Origin: Methanosarcinaceae archaeon
GTDB lineage: Archaea > Halobacteriota > Methanosarcinia > Methanosarcinales > Methanosarcinaceae
Direction: 5' to 3'
DNA length: 9,557 bases
Assembly (NCBI GenBank): GCA_030596385.1
Contig: JAUVKD010000008.1
Coordinates: 1-9,557 of the forward strand
Under the pieces are notes generated by a model. That model worked only from the letters and a program-made list of their open reading frames with translations, made no database searches and had not been told where the DNA came from. Each line of letters begins with the position of its first letter. Position 1 is the stretch's first letter. Positions 1 through 8,346 of the stretch are shown one piece after another. Made by a program: the position numbers and the translations under genes.

Positions 1-2300
1 AACGAATCCTTCATCTGCGTTCCGATATTGTCACCATAATGATAGAAATTCTGCACGATGCTGTCATCGATATAGCCTTTGACTTGCACGCGCTTTTCCA
101 GTTCATCAAGTATTCCGTGATAGAATCCTGTTAATGCATCCTCGCGTTCCGCCCATGCTTTAAGTATAAGTTTTGACATCTTTGCACCGCCAACAACTTC
201 GATCTGCGCGGCGTATTTCAATTCCTTGACACCTTCGCCGTAGAAGCGTGCTACGCCGTTGAATAACTGCTGATTACCTGTTATTTCGGGTTTTAACGAA
301 TACATGTGCATGTCCTTAACGATGCGAGACAGCATAGCAAATAACGTCTCTGCCGGCATATCGATCTCCCTTGTATTTTCTTCTGTTTCTACAAGGCTCC
401 CGACAATATTGTGCCATTCGGACTCGTTGATCTCTTTTACTTTCAACATGGGACAAACGATGCTCAAGCTCTTTACAGGAATATCTATCTCACTTGTCTT
501 TTTGGTCGAATAATCGTAATAGATAACCTTGCCGGATACTTCACAATCACCACATTCCCCTGTCGGGCGTATCTCAAAAGTTACAGTTTTTGCTTCACCG
601 GGTTTTAGCATGACAATAGTTTTGGTGATTTCCGATACAAGAAACACGTCGGGTACGTAAAGATTTACTTTGATATCACCAATTGGCTCAGGTGTGGGAT
701 TTTCCACTTTGACCTTGTACTGAATGGTTGCGCCTTTGTAATCGAAGGCTGTTTTGACATCTATACTTTCTATGCTTGCTGGCGCTGGCTCCGCTTTCTG
801 GGCAGAAGCTGACAGTTTTGGCCCAGGGCGCGAGGTACTTACCAGAACGTGCTCAGCATGCTTTTCTGGCTTTCGTCTAATTAGTGCAATCAGCAGTAGA
901 AGAATAATGGCTCCAGCGCCGCCGTAGAGATATTTAGCCGGGATGCTAGAAGAGGTAGTCATGGGTGTTGATGGTACGGTTGAAGCAGGTGATGATTTGA
1001 AATTTTCTATTGCAGTGCCTACTGTTACAGGTATAAGTGGCGCTGACACGAAAGATTTACTGCCAGCATTCACATCTATGCTATCTGACCAAATGTTATA
1101 ATCTTTAAGTTCTAACTCAATATAATGGGAGCCTACAGATACATCGGCGACAGTTTTGGGCGTTTTCCCCACATAAGAACTGTCTATGTAAATACTGGCA
1201 CCTGAAGGGGAGGAGGAGATTGAGAGGGAACCTGTTGTTGGAGTTGTTTGAACTGGAGTTGATGTACTTGATACGTCAGTGGACAATATCACAAGACCAT
1301 TATCCCAATCAACTACGTATGCATGGTCGCCTGATACTAAAACATTACATGCATTCCCTGTGTCATAACGACTTGTAAGCGCAGGTGCTGTCGGATTACT
1401 AACATCTAGAATTAAAAGACCTTTGCCTCCACTGGCTACGTATGCATGACTGCCTGATATAAAAACATCACATGCATTTCCTATATCCTGTGCATCTATT
1501 GCGGTATCGTAATTGTAACGTCCTGAAAGTGTAGGTGCTGACGGGTTGCTAATATCCACAATCCAAAGACCATTGCCCCCATCGGCTACGTATGCGTGGC
1601 TGCCCGATATAAAAACACCCTCTGCATGTCCTGAAGTGTCATAACTTCCGGTAAGCGTGGGTGCTGTCGGATTGCTGACATCTACAATCACTAGACCATC
1701 ATGCCCACCAGCTACATATGCATAGTTGCCTGATACAAAAACGTCCCCTGTACGTTTTCCTGAGATTTCGTAACTTCCGGTGAGTGTGGGTGCTGCCGGA
1801 TTGCTGACATCCACAATCACAAGACCATCATACCCATCAGCTACATATGCATGGTTGCCTGATACAAAAACACCATATGCATCTCCTGAGGTGTCGTAAC
1901 TTCCTATAAGCGCAGGTGCTACTGGGTTGCTGACATCCACAATCACAATACCATTACTCCCATCGGCTATGTAAGCATAGTTGCCTGATACAAAAACATT
2001 CCGTGCATTCTCTGTGTCGTAATGTCCTGCACGCGTCGGTGTTGCTGGATTACTGACATCTACAATCAAAAGGCCATTGGAACTATCTGCTACATATGCA
2101 TGGTTGTCTAATACTGCAATACCAATAGCATATCCTGCAGTATCGTAACGTCCTGCAAGCGTTATATCCACTTCATCCGCCGCTCCCACACCTACAAGGC
2201 TTGCGAGCACCAGCGTTGCGATCATACTTATTGCAAGGATACATCTCGTAGACTTTTTGAGGAGTTTAGTATATTTTTTTTGCCCTTCTAGTATTTTCAT
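1..2300 (-). CDS. Membrane-anchored LVIVD-repeat/PEGA protein with cytoplasmic adaptor-like module (3' end beyond window)
   Basis: The frame is open for 766 codons from the ATG at 2300 to the left edge, so the C-terminus is missing. Seen in order: a basic N-terminus and hydrophobic signal segment (about residues 17-40, ending VGVGA), seven LVIVD-type repeats (49-342, core GLVIVDVSNP), a Thr/Ser linker, a PEGA domain (356-424, with SSPSGASIYIDSSYVGKTP), a second Thr/Ser linker, one membrane helix (about 457-475, followed by RRK), then a cytoplasmic part. That part has an Ig-like beta domain (about 510-608, with a CxxC at C583/C586), an IVCP linker (C616), an alpha/beta domain (about 617-740) and the start of an I-D-D-S-I-V-Q repeat (744-750). 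LVIVD repeats form beta-propellers and PEGA is a small surface domain, so the N-terminal half should lie outside the cell. The start lies 10 bases after the preceding stop, and an in-frame TGA rules out anything further upstream. From the neighbouring paralogous module I expect further repeats and a zinc ribbon beyond the edge. Binding partner unknown. Confidence 0.93.
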   Translation of the reverse strand, partial: MKILEGQKKYTKLLKKSTRCILAISMIATLVLASLVGVGAADEVDITLAGRYDTAGYAIGIAVLDNHAYVADSSNGLLIVDVSNPATPTRAGHYDTENARNVFVSGNYAYIADGSNGIVIVDVSNPVAPALIGSYDTSGDAYGVFVSGNHAYVADGYDGLVIVDVSNPAAPTLTGSYEISGKRTGDVFVSGNYAYVAGGHDGLVIVDVSNPTAPTLTGSYDTSGHAEGVFISGSHAYVADGGNGLWIVDISNPSAPTLSGRYNYDTAIDAQDIGNACDVFISGSHAYVASGGKGLLILDVSNPTAPALTSRYDTGNACNVLVSGDHAYVVDWDNGLVILSTDVSSTSTPVQTTPTTGSLSISSSPSGASIYIDSSYVGKTPKTVADVSVGSHYIELELKDYNIWSDSIDVNAGSKSFVSAPLIPVTVGTAIENFKSSPASTVPSTPMTTSSSIPAKYLYGGAGAIILLLLIALIRRKPEKHAEHVLVSTSRPGPKLSASAQKAEPAPASIESIDVKTAFDYKGATIQYKVKVENPTPEPIGDIKVNLYVPDVFLVSEITKTIVMLKPGEAKTVTFEIRPTGECGDCEVSGKVIYYDYSTKKTSEIDIPVKSLSIVCPMLKVKEINESEWHNIVGSLVETEENTREIDMPAETLFAMLSRIVKDMHMYSLKPEITGNQQLFNGVARFYGEGVKELKYAAQIEVVGGAKMSKLILKAWAEREDALTGFYHGILDELEKRVQVKGYIDDSIVQNFYHYGDNIGTQMKDS
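1275..2156 (-). repeat. Seven tandem LVIVD repeats, about 126 bp per unit
   Basis: Seven units of about 42 codons encode (S/R)YDT...(V)F(V/I)SG(N/S)(H/Y)AY(V/I)AD...NGL(V)IVDVSNP.AP. Central units are alike at DNA level too, with long stretches repeating nearly unchanged, for example around GTTTTTGTATCAGGCAAC. The first and last units are the most divergent, and the last lacks the closing DVSNP. Unit 6 carries about eight extra residues (within NYDTAIDAQDIG). Seven units would suit one closed propeller. This is coding repetition, not a CRISPR array. Confidence 0.92.
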
Positions 2301-2310
2301 TCACATCATC

Positions 2311-4791
2311 TCACAACTTCGTCCCGCATTCGTGACAGTACTTCTCATTAGCTTCCACATCCCTGTCGCAGTTCGGACACTTTCTCGCGCCTGTGCCAAT
2401 ATTTGAGTGCTGGACAAATGAATTCTTAATCTGTGTATCAGCATTGTTACCGATATTGCTCCTCTGCACAAAACTGTCCTCTATTACCACATTTCCGCTG
2501 CATATTCCATCAATATCACAGGCATCCAGAAGATTACTATGCACTATTTGAGAATTTTTGATGGAGACATTGAATACAGGTGCAAGTTTACCCAGAGCAT
2601 TTCCTTTCTTTGAGAAATTACGTCCAAGCTCAGGCAATAGCCCTGTAAGAACCTCTTGATCAGGAGCTGCCACGAAAAACTCAATTATCTCAGTCTCTTC
2701 GCTCACACTTGCCTTGATTACAAGATCGATCCTCTTTACCTTTGTCTTACCATAGTACCATATTTCATAGGTCTTATCATCAGTAGTCTTAAAAGTCCTC
2801 ACATAACGCACATCATGCATCTGGATAACCTCGTGACACAGTGTTAGTGCTTTGTTTACATTAACTCCACTGGGCATTGAAAATCGCTTGCTGCTCTTGG
2901 CAGGAAGTGAGGTGACAAGCTCCTTCAGCCTGCCGATATTTATATCCTGCTCAGTTTTAAAAATTGGGCAGACGATTGGGTTTTTTGAAGGTTTCATCAT
3001 AACGAAATGAAGAATGCCAGAGGCATCCTTGTAATCAATCCTGCAGTTAACCACAGTTCCCTTCTTAGAACAAATTAAAGGATCAAAGTAGAGTGCGATT
3101 GTTTTATCGCTGTTTGGTAGTATATTGCCTAATTGAATTTTTCCTTTTTTTGTAGCATAGGTATCAGGTTCATGATGATCTAGTCTCAAAATATTATCAT
3201 CATAGTCAAGATCAAGAAAAACATCTGTGGCGGTATATTGCATATTATTTTGGATTGATATTTTAAGGCGGATGAATCCATTGAAGAACTCAGGTTCACG
3301 GAGAATTATTATTTGATTTGATTTATTTTTATTCTCTCCAATTTTTTTATTTTTAAAATTGGCAATACCGCCTTCAATATCATCTACACCTACGAACTCA
3401 TGCTGAATTACACCTACCTGAGTGAGGTTCTCAGCGGCAATACTAATATTGTCAGTACATGCCTGAATCAGACCATTAATCTCCTTCAACTTCTGTTCAA
3501 ATTTAAATTCTGATGTCTTATCTACAATTTCTCCAAGATATCCGAGAACGTTACGGAACGCTTCTTTTGCTTCATCGAAATGATTTGCTTTGAATAGTTC
3601 TTCTGCATCCCTCATTTTCTCCTTTCCTTGCTCCATCTCAGAATCAATTAACCCCTTCCGACCCCTGACAATAAGTTCTTCTGTGTCATCTTTTTGTTTT
3701 ACATCAAGACTGGCAAGATATTCCAGAGCAGAAAGAAAACCCTTTTCAGCTTCAGCAAAATGCTCATCATTAATTTTTTCCTCTGCTTTATTCAACATGG
3801 CATCCCCATGGCTCAGCAGACTGGCATCGATATTTGAGCAAATGCTTTTCAATTTTTCATTTATCTTGTTTTTATCTTCGATAAAATCTCGTTTCACAGC
3901 GTATTCAAGAGCCTGATTGAACGTCTTTTCACTTTCCTTATAGACCTCCTTTGCCTCAATGAATTTCTTATCCTTAAATAGGTTGTTAGCTTCTTTCACC
4001 TTGTTGTTACCAAGTTCCACGAACGTTAACATCTCCCTGTTGTCGATGGCAGTCTCTGCGTTGAAGATGTTACCCCGAACAATCTCTTCAACTTTATCAA
4101 GCCTCTGCAGAATATCATCTTCATTCCTCTGTTTAGCTACATCTCTAGCCCTGCTGTATTCTTTCTGACTGTTCTTCCATAATTCGATACTTTTTTCGAA
4201 ATTCTTAGAACTAAAGGAGGACTGGGCTTTTTCAGCAATATCTTTTGCTTTTTGTAGCAGATGGTCGGTATTGGGTTTTGCAGCCAGCTTTGATTTATCT
4301 GCCAGTTCTTCGGCTTTTTCAAAGTTACCTGATTTCAGTTCAATGTAACCATCTTTTCTAAATTTATCGGCTTCGTCAAGGTCAGCACCGGCCAGTTTTT
4401 CACTGATCAGTTTCTCTGCTTCACGGATTTTATCAAAAACTCGATTTTCATCTTTAACTATTGTCCTAAGTTTATGCATCATATTTTCAGCTTTTTCTAT
4501 ATCGTCTGACTTTACAATATCAGTTATCTCTTCTATCAAACCAACTGATTTACCAATTATTCGTATTTCTGGTTTTAGTTGATTGATTTCTGATGTAATC
4601 GTTTCCTCAAGCAAAACAAATTTTTTGGCTTTCCTTAAAAGCTCAAGAGCTCTGTCAAGTTCATCTTCCTTTACATCTTCTAAAACTTGTTTAATAATCC
4701 TTTTAGCAGCAGCGTTGCCTTCCAAACCCAGAGCAGGTTTAATCTCAATAAACTCTGATTTTAATTCATCTAAAAGTTCGTGTTTATTCAT
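2311..4791 (-). CDS. Cytoplasmic helical-repeat protein with Ig-like, alpha/beta and zinc-ribbon domains
   Basis: This 826-residue protein has no signal peptide or membrane helix, so it should be cytoplasmic. Residues 1-450 are highly charged and helical, with about seven hairpin repeats of the type 'KAEELF..n.FdeAkeay..al.yl' (clear copies near 142-171, 182-226, 261-306, 328-373 and 388-433); they are TPR-like in spacing but not convincing TPRs. Then come an Ig-like beta domain (about 495-600), an IVCP linker (605-609), an alpha/beta domain (about 610-724), three short I-(K/E)-(N/D)-S repeats (742-802) and a zinc ribbon (C805, C808, C819, C822). From residue 495 on, the layout matches the cytoplasmic part of the LVIVD protein encoded just downstream. 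The ATG follows the TAA of the 1179-residue gene after a single base, so the two are probably translationally coupled. The helical half resembles that protein's cytoplasmic tail, suggesting that they bind each other (inference). No enzymatic motif is visible; a scaffold or adaptor role is likely. Confidence 0.9.
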   Translation of the reverse strand: MNKHELLDELKSEFIEIKPALGLEGNAAAKRIIKQVLEDVKEDELDRALELLRKAKKFVLLEETITSEINQLKPEIRIIGKSVGLIEEITDIVKSDDIEKAENMMHKLRTIVKDENRVFDKIREAEKLISEKLAGADLDEADKFRKDGYIELKSGNFEKAEELADKSKLAAKPNTDHLLQKAKDIAEKAQSSFSSKNFEKSIELWKNSQKEYSRARDVAKQRNEDDILQRLDKVEEIVRGNIFNAETAIDNREMLTFVELGNNKVKEANNLFKDKKFIEAKEVYKESEKTFNQALEYAVKRDFIEDKNKINEKLKSICSNIDASLLSHGDAMLNKAEEKINDEHFAEAEKGFLSALEYLASLDVKQKDDTEELIVRGRKGLIDSEMEQGKEKMRDAEELFKANHFDEAKEAFRNVLGYLGEIVDKTSEFKFEQKLKEINGLIQACTDNISIAAENLTQVGVIQHEFVGVDDIEGGIANFKNKKIGENKNKSNQIIILREPEFFNGFIRLKISIQNNMQYTATDVFLDLDYDDNILRLDHHEPDTYATKKGKIQLGNILPNSDKTIALYFDPLICSKKGTVVNCRIDYKDASGILHFVMMKPSKNPIVCPIFKTEQDINIGRLKELVTSLPAKSSKRFSMPSGVNVNKALTLCHEVIQMHDVRYVRTFKTTDDKTYEIWYYGKTKVKRIDLVIKASVSEETEIIEFFVAAPDQEVLTGLLPELGRNFSKKGNALGKLAPVFNVSIKNSQIVHSNLLDACDIDGICSGNVVIEDSFVQRSNIGNNADTQIKNSFVQHSNIGTGARKCPNCDRDVEANEKYCHECGTKL
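2386..2568 (-). repeat. Three short I-(K/E)-(N/D)-S-x-(V/I) protein repeats ahead of a zinc ribbon
   Basis: Residues 742-802 of the 826-residue protein contain three copies of a short beta-type motif: SIKNSQIVHSNL, VIEDSFVQRSNIG and QIKNSFVQHSNIG. The last two are 18 residues apart. Alternating hydrophobic and polar residues with conserved Ser and Asn suggest stacked coils of a small beta-helix, although this is inferred. The LVIVD protein has the same motif (IDDSIVQ) at residues 744-750 and may start a second copy (MKDS) at the window edge. Confidence 0.7.
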
Positions 4792-4792
4792 T

Positions 4793-7700
4793 TTACCACT
4801 TTACACCCTTTTCCCCATATTCAATAAAGTCCATTTTATCTTTCTCATATTTTGCATTATCAAGTTCTTCTGTAAATGTCTCTTTTGCCTTGTTGATTGA
4901 GGACTCTGCGGCTTTAAAATTGCCATCCTTCAGTTCGTTCAAACATTCATCAAGTAAACGGGTTGTTTTTTCTATGTACTTCTGGTACATTTCCGGAATC
5001 TTGCTGTGAAGATTATCAATTTCTACAAAAAGATGGTTTTCTTGTTCTACTGCTTTTTCTGCTTTTTTTAATAATTTGTCAGCTTTATTGAACATTGAGT
5101 TTCTAATTTCATCTTCTGCTTTTTTAATGAGAGACTCTGATATGCCTTCACTGAGTTTCCTTTCATCTTTTAACCGTTTCAAAAATTCGACCAGAGGCAA
5201 CTCTTTTTGACATAATTCTTTAGCTTTTCGGGCTAACTTGTTAGCTTTTGAATAGTCACTGGAATCAAGAGCTTTTTTTGCATCAGAATAGAGCTTGCCT
5301 GATTTACACCAGCTATAACCTCCTGAAAATGAGGTAATTGCATCCTTAGCTTCTTGCCTGATACGCACTCTCCTGTTTGATCTCACTTTACGGGTTGTAT
5401 TTATGCCTACTACAAGTGAAATTAGAGAAAATACAACCCCGCCATAAACATAATTGTTTGGGGTAATAGGAGCAAAATCTTCGTTATTAGGAACACCATC
5501 ATTGTCAACATCAAAAACTAATGCTTCAGCTTTATTAGCGTAACTCATTGCTAGAGTATACTCCCCGTTCCACCTTTTATCCCGTGCCTGCTGAAGAAGA
5601 GATTCTGCTTCGGATGTATCTGCGGAAATACCCTTAGCAATATCAATTGATTTTTCTGCTGAGGCGATAGCAGAATGTACGTCAAACGATTCAACATACT
5701 CCAACAGATTACCACTCTCTGAATATAATCTTACATCTGAAATAGTTACATACCATGGGTCCAAACTAATACTGTCAAGCCGTCCGCTCAATATTGTAAC
5801 ATCCCTATCACTCTTTTTGTGGATTGAGAATTGTTCTCCTTCAGTTACAATCTCGTCATCAAGTTCTTGTCCATCTTTCCTGAATAAAAGCCAAAGTTTT
5901 TCACCTTCCCCATCAACTTGTGCCAAATACAAAGAATAACCATCTGATAAATCCCAAACTAAATTGTGAGCTGGTTGAGGTTCATTCTTTTTCTCAGAGA
6001 TTATGTTTTTAAGTTCATCAGCTGTTAAATTTGAGATCGTTTTTGAAGCAATTCTGCTACCTGAGTGTTGAACGACATCGGTAAATTTAGCCATAATATG
6101 ACGATCTTGCTCTGTAATATCTTCCAATGTACCTGACAAAATTGTAGTTTCAGTGTCATTTTCAAGCGAAAAATCCTTTCCAACTGAAATAACTGCTGTG
6201 TCGATATTTAAATTGTATTTTTGTAAATGTAAAACTGCTTGATTTGCGTGTGGATAGATTCTTGAATATAACCAGTATCCATCATCTAATTTCCAATAAG
6301 CTGTTCCTTGTTCTACCATCATAGAAAAAATGATTTTACCTATATTTGATATGATTAGATCTCCACTTTCAGAATATATGGTTATGTTTTTCAATACTAC
6401 TAAAGTACTCTTGCTTCCAATAAAAATATCTAAATTACCTTTTATTATAGGTAATCCTTTATTACCCAGTTCCACTATGCTGCCTTGTTTATAAGTCCCG
6501 CTATCAACTTCAACCCCATTTTTTTGTAGTTCAAGTTTCGCAAGTTCTACTATATCATCTCCATCTTCAAAGCTATATTTTGAAAAAACTAACGAATAGC
6601 CTTCAAATAGAAGATGTTTATTATCTACTGGGGGAACTAAACCAGTTGTCATCCTGTATGATTTTTCAAAAGCGTATACATATCCATCCGAACCTATGAA
6701 AAGTCTACCGTTTGCGATTGCGGGAGATGATGAAAGTGTCGATCCAACTGTATAATTCCATTTGCGCATTCCATTTTGTGCATCTACTGCCTCTAAATAC
6801 TGACCAGAGCCAATATATGCAACTTTGTTTGAGATCGTGGGAGAAGAAAAGAGGAGGCCCAGAGCTGTATAACTCCCTGATGATATTCCTGTTGTGGTAT
6901 TCACTATACTTATGCCATTATTTGATTGAAGTAGATGTAGCATATTATTTGCAATAGAAGGAGATGAACTAACAACAACTCCCTGACCACAATCGCGGTC
7001 CCACGGCGCTTTTTTAGCATTTGCATCGATTGAATGCAAACCAGTTCCTGTGCCTACATATATCATTCCATTGGAAATGATAGGCATACCTACAGCTGCT
7101 TCAATAGGATATGCCCATTTTAAATCACCATCTTTAGCATTCAGAGCAAATAATGAATTATCGATCCCGACATACAAAATTCCGTTCGAAATAGCTGGTG
7201 ACGCCCCATCTATTAATGTCTCAGGTGCACCTTCTTTGCACCAAACCAAATTCCCGGTTGATGCATCGAGGGCACATATCCCAGAATCGACAACTGATGG
7301 TCCTTTTGAGAGAACATAAACTAAGTTACCTGCAACTATTGGAGAAGACACTGGCTTGCTGGAAGATGATCTGGGATGTTTTTTCCATTTCAACTCACCT
7401 GTGTTTTTGTCGAGAGCATAAACATATCCATCTTCTGAACTAACGTAAATATATTCATTTGCAACAGCTGGAGACCACCTTATCCAACCGCCTGTTTTGT
7501 ATTTCCATTTTTGTTTTCCACTATTTTCTTCCAGCGCATAAACATATGTACCTGTTGAACCTACATAGACCAAACCATCGGAAACTACTGGAGATGAGAG
7601 AACGATTCCATCAACCTTTGCCTTCCATGCTAATTTTAAGGGCGGTGTTAAAGATTCGGAGGTATAGCCACTGTTCGTTATATCACCCCTGAACATTGGC

Positions 7701-8332
7701 CAATCTGTCGTAGTTCGTTTTGTAGTTGCAGGTGTATGGGCGGCCGCATCTGCTTCACCCTCTTGATATTGATAAGTCGATACAAGCTGGACAATATTTG
7801 TATCAGTTCTACGAAACACCGCACCAACCTTCGTTTTTACAAGAAGACATTCTATATTATCTATGTTTTTAGTATAACTATATGTGTCACCAACAGATAG
7901 AACCTCATCATCAATTTCCGTGCCATATCTTGATAAACCCAACCACACCTTTTGTCCTTCGAAATCGATTTGATATGCAGTGAGCCCATACCCATCTTTT
8001 AAATCAAACGATGCGCCCGTTGATAAGTTTATTTTATCATGCTCAACCAAAACATTTCCAACTTTGGTACCCACAGTAGTTGTTGAAGCCGCTACTGCGC
8101 CTCCATCAGAATATTGAGGTGATTGTGTATTACTTTCAGAATTGGCGAAAAAATAAACATTGTCATCGACTGACCCAGCAACTATATACTTGCCATCAGC
8201 CGAAGCAGAAACACCATCAACCTCACCCCCAGTTTTGTGTTGCCATAACAACTCGTGGTCGGCTCCCTGTGCATGCACTGCTGGCGCCAGCAACAACATC
8301 GTGATTATTGTGATAAGGATTTTAGTATGCAT
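4793..8332 (-). CDS. Surface protein: PQQ-type propeller with four S-layer-like domains, membrane helix and helical cytoplasmic tail
   Basis: This 1179-residue protein starts with a signal peptide (1-21, cleavage expected after VHA). One isolated propeller-like blade follows (27-62, GEVDGVSASADGKYIVAG), then an S-layer-duplication-like domain (about 96-192, LKDGYGLTAYQIDFEGQKVW). A PQQ-type propeller (about 210-556) opens with DWPMFRGD and repeats SSPxVxxGxxYVGxxxxxxxALDxxxGxxxW. Three more S-layer-like domains lie near 574-664, 676-760 and 787-882; the last is clearest (LSDGYSLYLAQVDGEGEKLW). A short helical stalk (884-940), a DVDNDGVPNNED motif like calcium-binding loops (941-952), one membrane helix (about 961-977) and a basic stop-transfer stretch lead to a cytoplasmic tail (about 980-1179) with three helical hairpins. 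PQQ-type repeats alone do not show PQQ binding; many such propellers are structural or bind other proteins. The S-layer-like domains suggest it sits in or against the S-layer. The start is supported by a GAGG ribosome site. The gene is followed after one base by the 826-residue partner. Confidence 0.92.
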   Translation of the reverse strand: MHTKILITIITMLLLAPAVHAQGADHELLWQHKTGGEVDGVSASADGKYIVAGSVDDNVYFFANSESNTQSPQYSDGGAVAASTTTVGTKVGNVLVEHDKINLSTGASFDLKDGYGLTAYQIDFEGQKVWLGLSRYGTEIDDEVLSVGDTYSYTKNIDNIECLLVKTKVGAVFRRTDTNIVQLVSTYQYQEGEADAAAHTPATTKRTTTDWPMFRGDITNSGYTSESLTPPLKLAWKAKVDGIVLSSPVVSDGLVYVGSTGTYVYALEENSGKQKWKYKTGGWIRWSPAVANEYIYVSSEDGYVYALDKNTGELKWKKHPRSSSSKPVSSPIVAGNLVYVLSKGPSVVDSGICALDASTGNLVWCKEGAPETLIDGASPAISNGILYVGIDNSLFALNAKDGDLKWAYPIEAAVGMPIISNGMIYVGTGTGLHSIDANAKKAPWDRDCGQGVVVSSSPSIANNMLHLLQSNNGISIVNTTTGISSGSYTALGLLFSSPTISNKVAYIGSGQYLEAVDAQNGMRKWNYTVGSTLSSSPAIANGRLFIGSDGYVYAFEKSYRMTTGLVPPVDNKHLLFEGYSLVFSKYSFEDGDDIVELAKLELQKNGVEVDSGTYKQGSIVELGNKGLPIIKGNLDIFIGSKSTLVVLKNITIYSESGDLIISNIGKIIFSMMVEQGTAYWKLDDGYWLYSRIYPHANQAVLHLQKYNLNIDTAVISVGKDFSLENDTETTILSGTLEDITEQDRHIMAKFTDVVQHSGSRIASKTISNLTADELKNIISEKKNEPQPAHNLVWDLSDGYSLYLAQVDGEGEKLWLLFRKDGQELDDEIVTEGEQFSIHKKSDRDVTILSGRLDSISLDPWYVTISDVRLYSESGNLLEYVESFDVHSAIASAEKSIDIAKGISADTSEAESLLQQARDKRWNGEYTLAMSYANKAEALVFDVDNDGVPNNEDFAPITPNNYVYGGVVFSLISLVVGINTTRKVRSNRRVRIRQEAKDAITSFSGGYSWCKSGKLYSDAKKALDSSDYSKANKLARKAKELCQKELPLVEFLKRLKDERKLSEGISESLIKKAEDEIRNSMFNKADKLLKKAEKAVEQENHLFVEIDNLHSKIPEMYQKYIEKTTRLLDECLNELKDGNFKAAESSINKAKETFTEELDNAKYEKDKMDFIEYGEKGVKW

Positions 8333-8340
8333 GCGTATTC

Positions 8341-8346
8341 GCCTCT
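8341..8346 (-). promoter_or_regulatory. Ribosome binding site of the 1179-residue surface protein gene
   Basis: Read on the minus strand, AGAGGCG lies about 9 bases before the ATG at 8332, a good match to the archaeal Shine-Dalgarno core GAGG(TG). It is the clearest ribosome site in the three-gene block and supports this start, which places the signal peptide directly at the N-terminus. It also overlaps the end of the degenerate upstream frame. Confidence 0.65.

Noticed and set aside
304..608. Plus-strand frames of 69 and 65 codons near the left edge
   Set aside because: They lie opposite the continuous minus-strand frame of the LVIVD/PEGA protein, whose domain content is clear there.
1275..2156. 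Regularly spaced DNA repeats as a possible CRISPR array
   Set aside because: The units are about 126 bp, contiguous, in frame and encode LVIVD blades; there are no spacers.
3590..3916. Plus-strand open frame of 108 codons, and similar ones at 4583-4900, 7050-7319, 9049-9342 and elsewhere on the plus strand
   Set aside because: All lie opposite long, domain-rich minus-strand genes, have Ser/Leu/Phe-rich compositions typical of antisense frames, and show no recognisable domain.
4137..4322. Minus-strand 61-codon frame inside the 826-residue gene
   Set aside because: It is an out-of-frame reading of the helical repeat region, with no ribosome site and no recognisable features.
6665..7705. PQQ-dependent dehydrogenase activity for the propeller
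   Set aside because: Only the generic propeller repeat is visible. Quinoprotein dehydrogenases usually form larger eight-bladed domains with specific cofactor and metal ligands that I cannot identify here.
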